A stretch of DNA of 10,762 nucleotides from CAYPYS01 sp964445715. GTDB taxonomy: Bacteria; Omnitrophota; Gorgyraeia; Gorgyraeales; Gorgyraeaceae. Position numbers and translations under genes: made by a program. Shown here one piece after another: positions 1-5,872 of the stretch. The notes below the pieces were generated by a model. It saw only the letters and a list, made by a program, of their open reading frames with translations. It was not told where the DNA came from and did not search any database. The stretch spans positions 1 to 10,762 of the forward strand of contig CAYULJ010000057.1 in the NCBI GenBank assembly GCA_964445715.1, read 5' to 3'. Numbering within the stretch: position 1 is the first letter of the stretch; every line of letters begins with the position of its first letter.

Positions 1-200
1 GTAACCCCATCCATCTGGGGCATGCCGATATCCAGCAATATCACATCTGGAGCTGTCTTTTTTAACATCGAAAGCATATTCTGGCCATTATCTGCCTCGC
101 CTACTACCTTAATATCCTTCTCCAGATCTAGTAGTTTCTTTATGCCTTGCCGGAACAATGTATGGTCGTCGCACAAGAATACTCTTATATGATCTGCCAT
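1..200 (-). CDS. NarL/FixJ-type response regulator, receiver domain (3' end beyond window)
   Basis: This is the first 66 codons of a two-component response regulator; the rest lies beyond the left edge. The visible part is the start of a receiver domain: the acidic pair D11-D12 after the first strand, and the phospho-acceptor D57 in LLDIGMP. The stretch CDDHTLFRQGIKKLL is typical of NarL/LuxR-family regulators, so a C-terminal helix-turn-helix is expected but cannot be seen. The ATG at 198-200 has an AGGAG SD six bases upstream. Only two bases separate it from the stop codon of the histidine kinase, so the two form a cognate pair and are probably translationally coupled. The target genes are unknown; the sulfur and tetrapyrrole genes upstream are candidates by context only. 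Confidence 0.9.
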   Translation of the reverse strand, partial: MADHIRVFLCDDHTLFRQGIKKLLDLEKDIKVVGEADNGQNMLSMLKKTAPDVILLDIGMPQMDGV

Positions 201-202
201 GT

Positions 203-1558
203 CTAACTCCTATCCTTAAGAGGAATGTCTATAGAAACCATTGTACCTTGTTGCGACACAGACTCAATAATAAATTTCCCGCCTAGAGAATCTGTCCTTT
301 GGCGCATGCTTATAAGGCCCCACTTGCCAAAATTTGAATCAGGAGATCCTGCGCGTCCTATATCAAAACCCTTGCCATCATCTTTTATTAATATGTTCAG
401 ATTACTGCCATTATTCGTCTCTAAATTTAGCTCCACATTTCTTGCCATACTATGCTTCTTTACATTGGTAAGCGCCTCCTGAATGATATAAAAAACAGAT
501 TTCTTATCCGTAATTCTGTCCATTGAGCCAGAGACATTTAAATTAACATCTATGTCATTGTTTTCCTTATAATCCTTGATGTAATTAGTCAGATTATCCG
601 CCAAATTAAAATCTGGGTCTTCTGGCGACTTTAGATCAAATATAACCTGGCGCGTCCTGTTTAGAAGAGTCTTTGTGCTCTCTCTCAGCAAGGTCAGCTC
701 CTCGATAGCCTTTGCCGGATCGATCTTGTAAAGCCTTTCACTAAGCTCGATCCTTTTTATAATATTGGCTAGGTCCTGCGCACAACCATCGTGTAGATCA
801 AGGGCGATCCTGTTGCGTTCCTCCACTGTATTAAGTCTCTTGATTTCCTGTATGTTCTCCTTCAAATGCCCTACCATTTCATTAAATGCCACAGTTAATG
901 CCCCTATCTCGTCCTTTGATCTTATGTCGATCTTTGCATCTAAATCCCCGCGGCCGATCTTAGAAGCAAAATTCTTCAGTCTTATAATCTGGTTTGAAAA
1001 CAAAACCCCTATGATTAAAAATACAATGATACCTATGCCCAAACCTATGAGAATAACAATGGCTACGTAATAATTTACCTTTGCTATCTCCGCGATATCC
1101 TTTTTGCCAGACTCTAAAGAAACGCCCATATGAAGGGTCCCTAATTCCCCTCGTGATATTGGCACAGCTATGTCATAAAGATGTCTGCCGTTACTTAAAA
1201 ACCCTTCTACACTATGTGGGTATGAACCTGAGTTGAATGACAAAAGTCCCTTTGGGAATCCCTTACTAAATGTATGGGTTATTATATCTCCCCCAGGTCC
1301 CCTGATAAACAAATACCGCACATCCTCTAATCTATCCACATTATCGTGCAGGAGCATTGAAAGCGCGATTTTATCGTCGAGTAGTAAAAGATTTTTTGTT
1401 TCATTGGAGAGGAATTTCGCGATCTCCACATCCCTTTTAATGACCTGGGAGGTAATCTTATTCGGCAGTATGATTGAAAGGGGCAGGTATATGGACAGGC
1501 CTATTAATATAAATAATGTCGATATCCAGAAAATAAGTTTCGACCGTATGCTTTTCAT
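203..1558 (-). CDS. Membrane sensor histidine kinase (HAMP, HisKA_3, HATPase_c)
   Basis: A 451-residue membrane sensor kinase. Transmembrane segment 1 is at about 8-31 and segment 2 at about 163-187, enclosing a ~130-residue extracytoplasmic sensor region. That region has a Cache/PDC-like look (YLFIRGPGGDIITHTF, then HLYDIAVPIS and GTLHMGVS), a tentative fold call. A HAMP linker follows at about 188-240. The dimerisation/phospho-acceptor helix is EERNRIALDLHDGCAQDL with H256, the HisKA_3 (NarX/DegS) signature. The ATPase domain shows the N box (IIQEALTNVKKHS, about 359-370), the G1 box DDGKGFD (393-399) and GLISMRQR (414-421). The response regulator gene follows after two bases. The SD at this ATG is weak, and a palindromic repeat separates the gene from the PhnD-like lipoprotein upstream, so it may be expressed partly on its own. 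The ligand is unknown. Confidence 0.93.
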   Translation of the reverse strand: MKSIRSKLIFWISTLFILIGLSIYLPLSIILPNKITSQVIKRDVEIAKFLSNETKNLLLLDDKIALSMLLHDNVDRLEDVRYLFIRGPGGDIITHTFSKGFPKGLLSFNSGSYPHSVEGFLSNGRHLYDIAVPISRGELGTLHMGVSLESGKKDIAEIAKVNYYVAIVILIGLGIGIIVFLIIGVLFSNQIIRLKNFASKIGRGDLDAKIDIRSKDEIGALTVAFNEMVGHLKENIQEIKRLNTVEERNRIALDLHDGCAQDLANIIKRIELSERLYKIDPAKAIEELTLLRESTKTLLNRTRQVIFDLKSPEDPDFNLADNLTNYIKDYKENNDIDVNLNVSGSMDRITDKKSVFYIIQEALTNVKKHSMARNVELNLETNNGSNLNILIKDDGKGFDIGRAGSPDSNFGKWGLISMRQRTDSLGGKFIIESVSQQGTMVSIDIPLKDRS

Positions 1559-1574
1559 GATTCAAGGCTCACTT

Positions 1575-1752
1575 CTGTTCATGGCTGAGTAGACTTTAAA
1601 AAGACGCTCGCCTGCTCCCAGCGCGGCGGCCAGCGCTCTGTTTTATTTTTTGCTCGCTTAAGTTTACACTTTAACATTGTTAAAGTGTAAACTTAAGCAC
1701 CTTGCCCGTAAAAAATAAAGATGCTTTTTGAAAGCTACCCAGCCCTGAACAG
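1575..1752. repeat. ~178-bp palindromic (MITE-like) element between the PhnD-like gene and the kinase
   Basis: The 203-bp gap between the lipoprotein stop and the kinase start is almost filled by one large imperfect palindrome. Its ends are CTGTTCATGGCTGAGTAG (1575-1592) and, inverted, CTACCCAGCCCTGAACAG (1735-1752), matching at 16 of 18 positions. Inside them are a matching AAAAAG block, a T-rich/A-rich pair (TTTATTTTTT near 1642-1651 against AAAAAATAAA near 1710-1719) and a perfect 20-bp core palindrome. The left arm also holds an extra GC-rich stretch (about 1607-1640) with a small hairpin, AGCGC (1620-1624) against GCGCT (1633-1637). There is no reading frame of note. I see no target-site duplication and no U-tract after the core stem on either strand, so this is not a simple intrinsic terminator. 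Confidence 0.75.
1656..1698. repeat. Core perfect palindrome, 20-bp arms with 3-nt loop
   Basis: The arms GCTTAAGTTTACACTTTAAC (1656-1675) and their exact reverse complement (1679-1698) are separated by ATT. The same core, with a few changes, recurs in the same orientation at about 5809-5856. The repetition shows a dispersed element or a shared binding site rather than chance symmetry. It lies about 100 bp upstream of the kinase start, so an operator role is possible but unproven. Confidence 0.85.
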
Positions 1753-1761
1753 TTTATGTTG

Positions 1762-2682
1762 TCATTCTCCAATATAAGCCCTGACTTGCCTTATAGTATC
1801 ATAACTCGAGTCGTCTATTTCGATGAATCTATCAATGAACATCCCTTTAAGTATCTCGCTTCCTTCTTCATCATTATGCATATTTAATAATATATTTTTT
1901 ATTTTCACCTTCAAATCCTCGTTTAACCCTGGTCGCGCTACTACTGGCGGGATACCATAAGGTTTGGAAACTTTGATTATCCTTGTCTTTTGAGTATATT
2001 TACTACCATTTTTATCCATGTAGTCCCATATAAGACTGTCAACAGCTGCAGCGTCAACTATCCCCTGCGCCACGGCCTTTATTGACCTATCATGACCATA
2101 GGTATACGAGTATTCCTTGAAAAGACTTTGAGGGGTTTCTTCTAATTCATGCAGCATATAGGTCGGGATCAATTTACCTGTATTAGATATTGGGTCCACA
2201 AAGGCGAATGCCTTCCCTCTTAATTCACCAAGAGTTTCTATCTCGCTGTCCTTGCCAACAATAATATAAGAGTAATATAAGGGCTTACCATTTACCATCG
2301 GAGCAACCAGAAGCTGGAGGCCAAACCCATCATGACCCATTACATACGGCCCGCCACAGACAAATGCCACATCAATATTTCCTTTTTCCAAAAGGGAATT
2401 TACTTCGGCATAGGTCCTTTTTTCAACAAAATTTATCTTAATATTCAGTTCTCGTCCGATATAGTCCAGCAGTCTCTTATAATAGGCATGGCCTTCTTCT
2501 GGCGTAATCATAGAGCCCACGCATATATTTATCTCAGATTTTTGAAGAGGCTTTGCATAGTCCAGCTCTATGGTCTCATCAAAGTCTATCTTCTCAAGGC
2601 CTTCTCCTTGGTTACAGCCAGCAGAAAAAGAGACCCCTGCTAAAAAAATGAAACAAATTAATAACAATTTTTTCTTATTCAA
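1762..2682 (-). CDS. PhnD-family substrate-binding lipoprotein
   Basis: A 306-residue solute-binding protein of the phosphate/phosphite/phosphonate (PhnD, PF12974-like) family. A signal peptide (KKK, then a hydrophobic stretch 6-19) ends at a lipobox-like S20-A21-G22-C23, so it is probably a lipoprotein anchored through C23; Ser at -3 is less usual than Leu. Family features include ICVGSMITPEEGHAYYKRLLDYIG, DVAFVCGGPYV, LRGKAFAFVDPISNTGKLIP and KAVAQGIVDAAAVDSLIWDY. The start is a TTG: it is the first usable start after an in-frame TAG five codons upstream and has a GGGG SD six bases before it. The start overlaps the NIL gene end by 8 nt. No permease or ATPase gene is nearby, and a kinase/regulator pair follows, which fits a sensory partner. 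It could equally serve a transporter encoded elsewhere. The ligand cannot be read from the sequence. Confidence 0.88.
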   Translation of the reverse strand: MNKKKLLLICFIFLAGVSFSAGCNQGEGLEKIDFDETIELDYAKPLQKSEINICVGSMITPEEGHAYYKRLLDYIGRELNIKINFVEKRTYAEVNSLLEKGNIDVAFVCGGPYVMGHDGFGLQLLVAPMVNGKPLYYSYIIVGKDSEIETLGELRGKAFAFVDPISNTGKLIPTYMLHELEETPQSLFKEYSYTYGHDRSIKAVAQGIVDAAAVDSLIWDYMDKNGSKYTQKTRIIKVSKPYGIPPVVARPGLNEDLKVKIKNILLNMHNDEEGSEILKGMFIDRFIEIDDSSYDTIRQVRAYIGE

Positions 2683-2914
2683 TAATATCCCCGACTACAG
2701 GCTCTACCTTGACACCGGTCTTTTCCAGATATTTCCTGCCAGCTTCGAGATTCTCCTTTGTGCCGCTGAGTTCCAGTGTCACCTCACCTATTTCCTCCGT
2801 GACCTTGGCCCTTCGGATATTCGGAATCACGTCGTACTTTTTAGCCATGGTATAGATGACAGGTTCTTTGATAAGTTTCTGCGGATATACTAGATGGACC
2901 TTGATCTTTGACAT
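2675..2914 (-). CDS. Stand-alone NIL-domain protein
   Basis: A 79-residue protein that is nearly all one NIL domain (PF09383-like): an N-terminal strand KIKVHLVYPQKLIKEPVIYTMAKKY, the NIRRAKVTEEIGEVTLELSG centre, and a C-terminal helix LEAGRKYLEKTGVKVE. The NIL fold is best known as the regulatory C-terminus of the methionine transporter ATPase MetN. Short NIL proteins, often with ferredoxin domains, also accompany homocysteine synthesis in methanogens and other anaerobes. Here it has no Cys and no Fe-S motif. A GGAGGAG SD precedes the ATG, only 3 nt separate it from the MoeB-like gene, and it overlaps the lipoprotein gene. That context supports a role in sulfur amino-acid synthesis or sensing, possibly by binding a sulfur amino acid; this is inference. 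Confidence 0.85.
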   Translation of the reverse strand: MSKIKVHLVYPQKLIKEPVIYTMAKKYDVIPNIRRAKVTEEIGEVTLELSGTKENLEAGRKYLEKTGVKVEPVVGDIIE

Positions 2915-2917
2915 AGC

Positions 2918-3730
2918 TTACTCCTCCCTTTTTTTCAAACTGCAGAATAGTTCATAATCTATTAATTTTGTTACGGTCGGATTTTTGCCGCATACTGGAC
3001 AATTTGGATCCTTGGGGACCTTTACCTGCCTAAAACTTGAATCCAGTGCGTTAAACACCAATAATCTCCCTGCCAAGAGCTCGCCTGTCCCTAATATATA
3101 TTTCAACACCTCGTTCGCCTGGATAGTGCCGATTATACCGGCTACCACACCCAAAATCCCTGCCTCCTGGCAACTTGGCACAAGGCCTGGCGGAGGCGGC
3201 TCAGGAAAAAGACATCTATAGCACGCACTTTCTCCGGGCAAGATCGTTATTGCCTGTCCGTCGAATCTGAATATGCCTCCGTGCGATAATGGTTTTTTAG
3301 ACAAAACGCACGCATCATTTACAAGAAATCTCGTCGGGAAATTATCAGAGCCATCCACGATAATATCATAGTCCTTTATGACGTTCATTATATTAGCTGA
3401 GGTTATTCGTAAATTATGAGCCTTGATCTCTATCTCGGGATTTATTGCGCTAAGCCTATCCTTTGCAGAGTCTACTTTTAGCTTTCCTACGGTATTCGTG
3501 GAATGCACTATCTGGCGCTGGAGATTGTTCAATTCAACCTTGTCAGAATCTACAATGCCGATTTTGCCCACGCCAGCTGATGCAAGATATAGCGATACAG
3601 GAGAGCCAAGGCCTCCTGCGCCAATCACCAGCACATTTGCATTTAAGATCTTCTCCTGGCCCTTGCCGCCTATGTTAGGCAAGATCAATTGTCTTGAATA
3701 ACGTTCGATCTGCGCATCCGTCAACTTCAT
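2918..3730 (-). CDS. moeB: MoeB/ThiF/HesA-family sulfur-carrier adenylyltransferase
   Basis: A 270-residue E1-like enzyme that would adenylate the C-terminal glycine of a ubiquitin-fold sulfur carrier using ATP, the step before thiocarboxylate formation. It shows the nucleotide loop GAGGLGS (37-43), DSDKVELNNLQRQ (61-73), the catalytic-region DGSDNFPTR (126-134) and both zinc pairs, C170-x2-C173 and C244-x2-C247. C187 sits in VPSCQEAGILG, a loop cysteine also found in relatives. There is no C-terminal rhodanese domain, unlike MOCS3/Uba4-type enzymes, so sulfur would come from sulfide or a separate donor. The start overlaps the stop of the CysO-like carrier by ATGA, which points to coupled expression and a dedicated pairing. 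No molybdopterin or thiamine genes are in view, so the name moeB denotes family rather than pathway. A CysO/HcyF-type role is the better guess. Confidence 0.92.
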   Translation of the reverse strand: MKLTDAQIERYSRQLILPNIGGKGQEKILNANVLVIGAGGLGSPVSLYLASAGVGKIGIVDSDKVELNNLQRQIVHSTNTVGKLKVDSAKDRLSAINPEIEIKAHNLRITSANIMNVIKDYDIIVDGSDNFPTRFLVNDACVLSKKPLSHGGIFRFDGQAITILPGESACYRCLFPEPPPPGLVPSCQEAGILGVVAGIIGTIQANEVLKYILGTGELLAGRLLVFNALDSSFRQVKVPKDPNCPVCGKNPTVTKLIDYELFCSLKKREE

Positions 3731-4008
3731 TCTGCACCCCCAGCAATAGCAGGTATGATTGAAACCTCATCTCCATCTTTAAGAGATGTCTCATCTCTTT
3801 GCAAGAATCTCACGTCCTCTTCATTTACATAGATATTTATAAATCTGCGGATCTTACCCTTCTCATCACATATCCTTTCCTTGATCCCAGGATAATCCTT
3901 CTCAAGGACGTCGATAAGATCCTTTACGTTCGTGGCATCCACGTTGACCTCAGGTTGATTCTTGGTGTGTTTTTGTAATGGTGTCGGTACCCTTACTTTT
4001 ATTGACAT
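3727..4008 (-). CDS. CysO/MoaD-like sulfur carrier ending in Gly-Gly-Ala-Glu
   Basis: A 93-residue beta-grasp sulfur carrier beginning MSIKVRVPTPLQKHTKNQ. The centre (DVLEKDYPGIKERICDEKGK, then RRFINIYVNEEDVRFL) and the end (DGDEVSIIPAIAGG) resemble mycobacterial CysO more than a typical MoaD. The diglycine is not terminal: the stop follows Ala-Glu, so the activatable Gly is masked by two residues. In Wolinella HcyS a terminal Ala is removed by the metalloprotease HcyD before thiocarboxylation; a similar protease would be needed here and is absent from the window. An ATG at 4134 also opens this frame, but the first 42 codons would come from a palindromic repeat. The ATG at 4006-4008 has a perfect GGAGG five bases upstream and matches the family's N-terminus. 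The stop overlaps the adenylyltransferase start (ATGA). Confidence 0.9.
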   Translation of the reverse strand: MSIKVRVPTPLQKHTKNQPEVNVDATNVKDLIDVLEKDYPGIKERICDEKGKIRRFINIYVNEEDVRFLQRDETSLKDGDEVSIIPAIAGGAE

Positions 4009-4013
4009 ATAGA

Positions 4014-4018
4014 CCTCC
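4014..4018 (-). promoter_or_regulatory. SD (GGAGG) that sets the sulfur-carrier start
   Basis: Reading on the minus strand, GGAGG is followed by TCTAT and then ATG at 4008. It lies between the gene and the palindromic element, so the element ends just upstream of the ribosome binding site. This decides in favour of a 93-residue protein rather than a 135-residue version. Confidence 0.85.
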
Positions 4019-4023
4019 ATTGT

Positions 4024-4313
4024 TTTTGTCACCCAGTCAGGGGCTTTAAGAGGCATCGTTGTTACGAGCGGGCACGGTGTCTTTTTGAGCTCGCAGGATA
4101 GGCAGTTCTGCACTGGAATGATTTTGCCGTGCACTACGGTTTACGGCTCGCGTTGTTCGCCGTAACTCCTTGCACACTTTTGCCAAAATCTTTCTGATGT
4201 GCTGACCTGCCTATCCTGCGAGCTCAAAAAGACGAGCGAGGAACAACAATGAGCAAAATTTCCTCGCTGGGGAAATTTTGTGTCCTCTTAAAGCACCTGA
4301 CTGGGTGACAAAA
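4024..4313. repeat. ~290-bp large palindromic (MITE-like) element between thrC and the sulfur carrier
   Basis: This holds nearly the whole 318-bp spacer. Outer arms at 4024-4053 and 4284-4313 are inverted copies matching at 29 of 30 positions; they include TTTTGTCACCCAGTCAGG. Inner arms at 4081-4105 and 4207-4231 are perfect 25-bp inverted copies containing GAGCTCGCAGGATAGGCAG. The centre is a hairpin with TTACGGC (4141-4147) against GCCGTAA (4159-4165). Stretches between the arms pair only partly, and the right side is longer because of a nested hairpin. No reading frame resembles a transposase, so if mobile it depends on another element. No clear direct target repeat is visible at its edges. 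A transcript would fold into a very long hairpin between thrC and the sulfur carrier, which could affect termination or mRNA stability. Confidence 0.85.
4254..4280. repeat. Nested hairpin inside the right arm of the large palindrome
   Basis: CAAAATTTCC (4254-4263) and its perfect inverted copy GGAAATTTTG (4271-4280) flank a 7-nt loop. The left arm has no counterpart, which accounts for most of the length difference between the arms. This suggests one small palindrome inserted into another. Confidence 0.7.
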
Positions 4314-4326
4314 TAATAAATCTCCC

Positions 4327-5553
4327 TTATATCTTAACATGCTCCTCAAACGAAGCGAGATTCGGTTTTATCTTTATCGGCCTTCCTATTTTTTTAGCTA
4401 CTGCCTCCTGCGTCTTTAATCCATTTCCTGTTATGCAGACAACGATGGACTCATCTTTTGGGATCTTGCCCTGCTCGATAAGTTTTTTTGTCACACCGAG
4501 AGTCACGCCTCCAGCTGTCTCAGTAAATACACCTTCTGTTGACGCCAAAAGCTTGATCGCCTCTACTATCTCATCATCTGTAACATCTTCAGCAGTGCCG
4601 CCCGATTCTTTTACAGTGCCTGCAGCATATATGCCATCAGCAGGATTTCCTATTGCCAGGGATTTCGCGATTGTATTGGGCTTGACTGGTTTTATAATGT
4701 CAGATCCTTCTTTTATTGCAGTAACAATCGGTGCACAGCCAGCTGCCTGGGCTGCATAAATCTTTGTATCGACTTTATCGATTACTCCTATATTTTTAAA
4801 TTCCTTTAGCCCCTTCCAGATCTTTGTAATAAGAGATCCTCCTGCGCAAGGGACTATAATATTTTTCGGCGGACTCCAGCCCAGCTGCTCTACGATCTCG
4901 TGTCCATATGTCTTTGAACCCTCTGCATAGTATGGCCTGATGTTTATATTTACAAATGCCCATTTATATTTTGTCGCGATCTCTGAGCAGAGACGATTTA
5001 CCTGGTCATAATTACCTTCGACTGCCACAAGTGTCGGCTTATAAATCAATGTGCCTATGACCTTACCTAACTCAAGATCAGCCGGAATAAATATAAATCT
5101 CTCCAGGCCAGCAACAACAGACTGGGCTGCAACAGAATTTGCAAGGTTCCCTGTTGAAGCGCACGCAACAGTCTTAAATCCAAACTCCTTTGCCTTTGAA
5201 AGCGCAACCGCGACCACCCTGTCTTTAAAGGAAAGTGTGGGATGATTTACAGAGTCGTCTTTTATGTAAAGCTCCTTTACCCCTAATACCTTTTCCAGAT
5301 TCCTTGCCCTTATTAAAGGTGTAAAACCTGATTTTAAGCCATCAGCAGGGTCTCCATCGATAGGCAATAGCTCCCTATAACGCCACAGATTCTTTGGCCG
5401 CGATTCTATCTCCTGTCTCGACAGGACCTTTTTTATGGCTTCGTAGTCATAATTTACCTCTAGTGGCCCAAAACAATATTCGCAGACATAGAGAGGCTCT
5501 TTTGGAAACTCCCTGGCGCATTCCCTGCATTTTAATCCTTTTACGTAACTCAT
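4327..5553 (-). CDS. thrC: Threonine-synthase-like PLP enzyme with N-terminal zinc ribbon
   Basis: A 408-residue fold-type II PLP enzyme. Threonine synthase converts O-phosphohomoserine to threonine and phosphate. A zinc-ribbon-like start carries C9-x2-C12 and C24-x2-C27. The PLP lysine is K110 in HPTLSFKDR, followed by the cofactor loop CASTGNLANSVAAQ; PCAGGSLITKIWKG and CITGNGLKTQ are further family blocks. An in-frame GTG at 5562 would add three residues, but GAGGTGA lies at proper spacing before the ATG at 5551-5553, so I take the ATG. The SD overlaps the TusA stop (10-nt gap). Related enzymes with other substrates, such as cysteate synthase, share this architecture. Its place inside a sulfur-carrier cluster leaves open a role in making a sulfur amino acid from a phosphorylated acceptor. 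Family assignment is firm; substrate is less so. Confidence 0.88.
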   Translation of the reverse strand: MSYVKGLKCRECAREFPKEPLYVCEYCFGPLEVNYDYEAIKKVLSRQEIESRPKNLWRYRELLPIDGDPADGLKSGFTPLIRARNLEKVLGVKELYIKDDSVNHPTLSFKDRVVAVALSKAKEFGFKTVACASTGNLANSVAAQSVVAGLERFIFIPADLELGKVIGTLIYKPTLVAVEGNYDQVNRLCSEIATKYKWAFVNINIRPYYAEGSKTYGHEIVEQLGWSPPKNIIVPCAGGSLITKIWKGLKEFKNIGVIDKVDTKIYAAQAAGCAPIVTAIKEGSDIIKPVKPNTIAKSLAIGNPADGIYAAGTVKESGGTAEDVTDDEIVEAIKLLASTEGVFTETAGGVTLGVTKKLIEQGKIPKDESIVVCITGNGLKTQEAVAKKIGRPIKIKPNLASFEEHVKI

Positions 5554-5558
5554 GGCGA

Positions 5559-5565
5559 TCACCTC
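5559..5565 (-). promoter_or_regulatory. SD (GAGGTGA) that sets the thrC start
   Basis: On the minus strand GAGGTGA ends five bases before the ATG at 5553 and overlaps the TGA stop of the TusA-family gene. An upstream in-frame GTG at 5562 lies within this SD, which rules it out as the main start. Confidence 0.75.
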
Positions 5566-5794
5566 ACGTTTTTTTAATCAAGATCTTCCATTTGTTGTCT
5601 ATCTTTTCTGCCTTTAAAATCTCATGACCTTCTTCTTTTACTGCTCGTGGCACGTTTCTAATCGGCTCACCATCATCCAATATTACTTCTAAAATCTGGC
5701 CAGCTTCCATCTCTTCAAGCTCCAGCTTTGTCCTGACAAAGTTATTCGGACACGCTATGCCTGTTAAGTCTAGTGTATAATTAGGTTTTAACAT
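5564..5794 (-). CDS. tusA: TusA/SirA-family sulfurtransferase
   Basis: A 76-residue TusA-fold protein (DLTGIACPNNFVRTKLELEEM). TusA proteins carry persulfide sulfur on the single conserved cysteine, here C15, the only Cys in the protein. The usual CPxP signature reads CPNN, so the second proline is missing; many TusA-like proteins beside sulfur-assimilation genes have such variants, and the partner may differ from the tRNA-thiolation partner TusBCD. The middle (GQILEVILDDGEPIRNVPRAVKEEGHEIL) fits the family well. A GGGA sequence lies about nine bases before the ATG. Upstream is a 78-bp spacer with a copy of the core palindrome; downstream is thrC after ten bases. The likely job is passing sulfane sulfur, or assisting the reductase or the carrier, in this cluster; this is inferred from position. 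Confidence 0.88.
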   Translation of the reverse strand: MLKPNYTLDLTGIACPNNFVRTKLELEEMEAGQILEVILDDGEPIRNVPRAVKEEGHEILKAEKIDNKWKILIKKT

Positions 5795-5808
5795 TTTATT
5801 TGTCCCTA

Positions 5809-5856
5809 TTTTGCTCGCTTAAGTTTACATTTCAACAATGTTAAAGTGTAAACTTA
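5809..5856. repeat. Second, diverged copy of the core palindrome
   Basis: This fills most of the 78-bp gap between the sulfite reductase stop and the TusA-family start. It repeats the first copy closely: TTTGCTCGCTTAAGTTTACA (5810-5829) and GTTAAAGTGTAAACTTA (5840-5856) match 1649-1668 and 1679-1695. The middle has changed, giving one mismatch and one wobble pair in the stem, and the outermost bases no longer pair. The flanking terminal arms of the first copy (CTGTTCA-type) are absent. It could be a degraded copy of the element or a conserved operator upstream of the TusA gene. Confidence 0.8.
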
Positions 5857-5872
5857 GAAGTCTCCTCATGAG

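Noticed and set aside
1656..1698. Core palindrome as an intrinsic terminator
   Set aside because: The stem is A/T-rich and is not followed by a U-tract on either strand; the flanking runs are A's on the outgoing side.
4009..4134. 42-codon N-terminal extension of the sulfur carrier (start at 4134)
   Set aside because: The extra codons are translated palindromic repeat, the CysO-like N-terminus begins at MSIKVRV, and a perfect GGAGG precedes the ATG at 4008.
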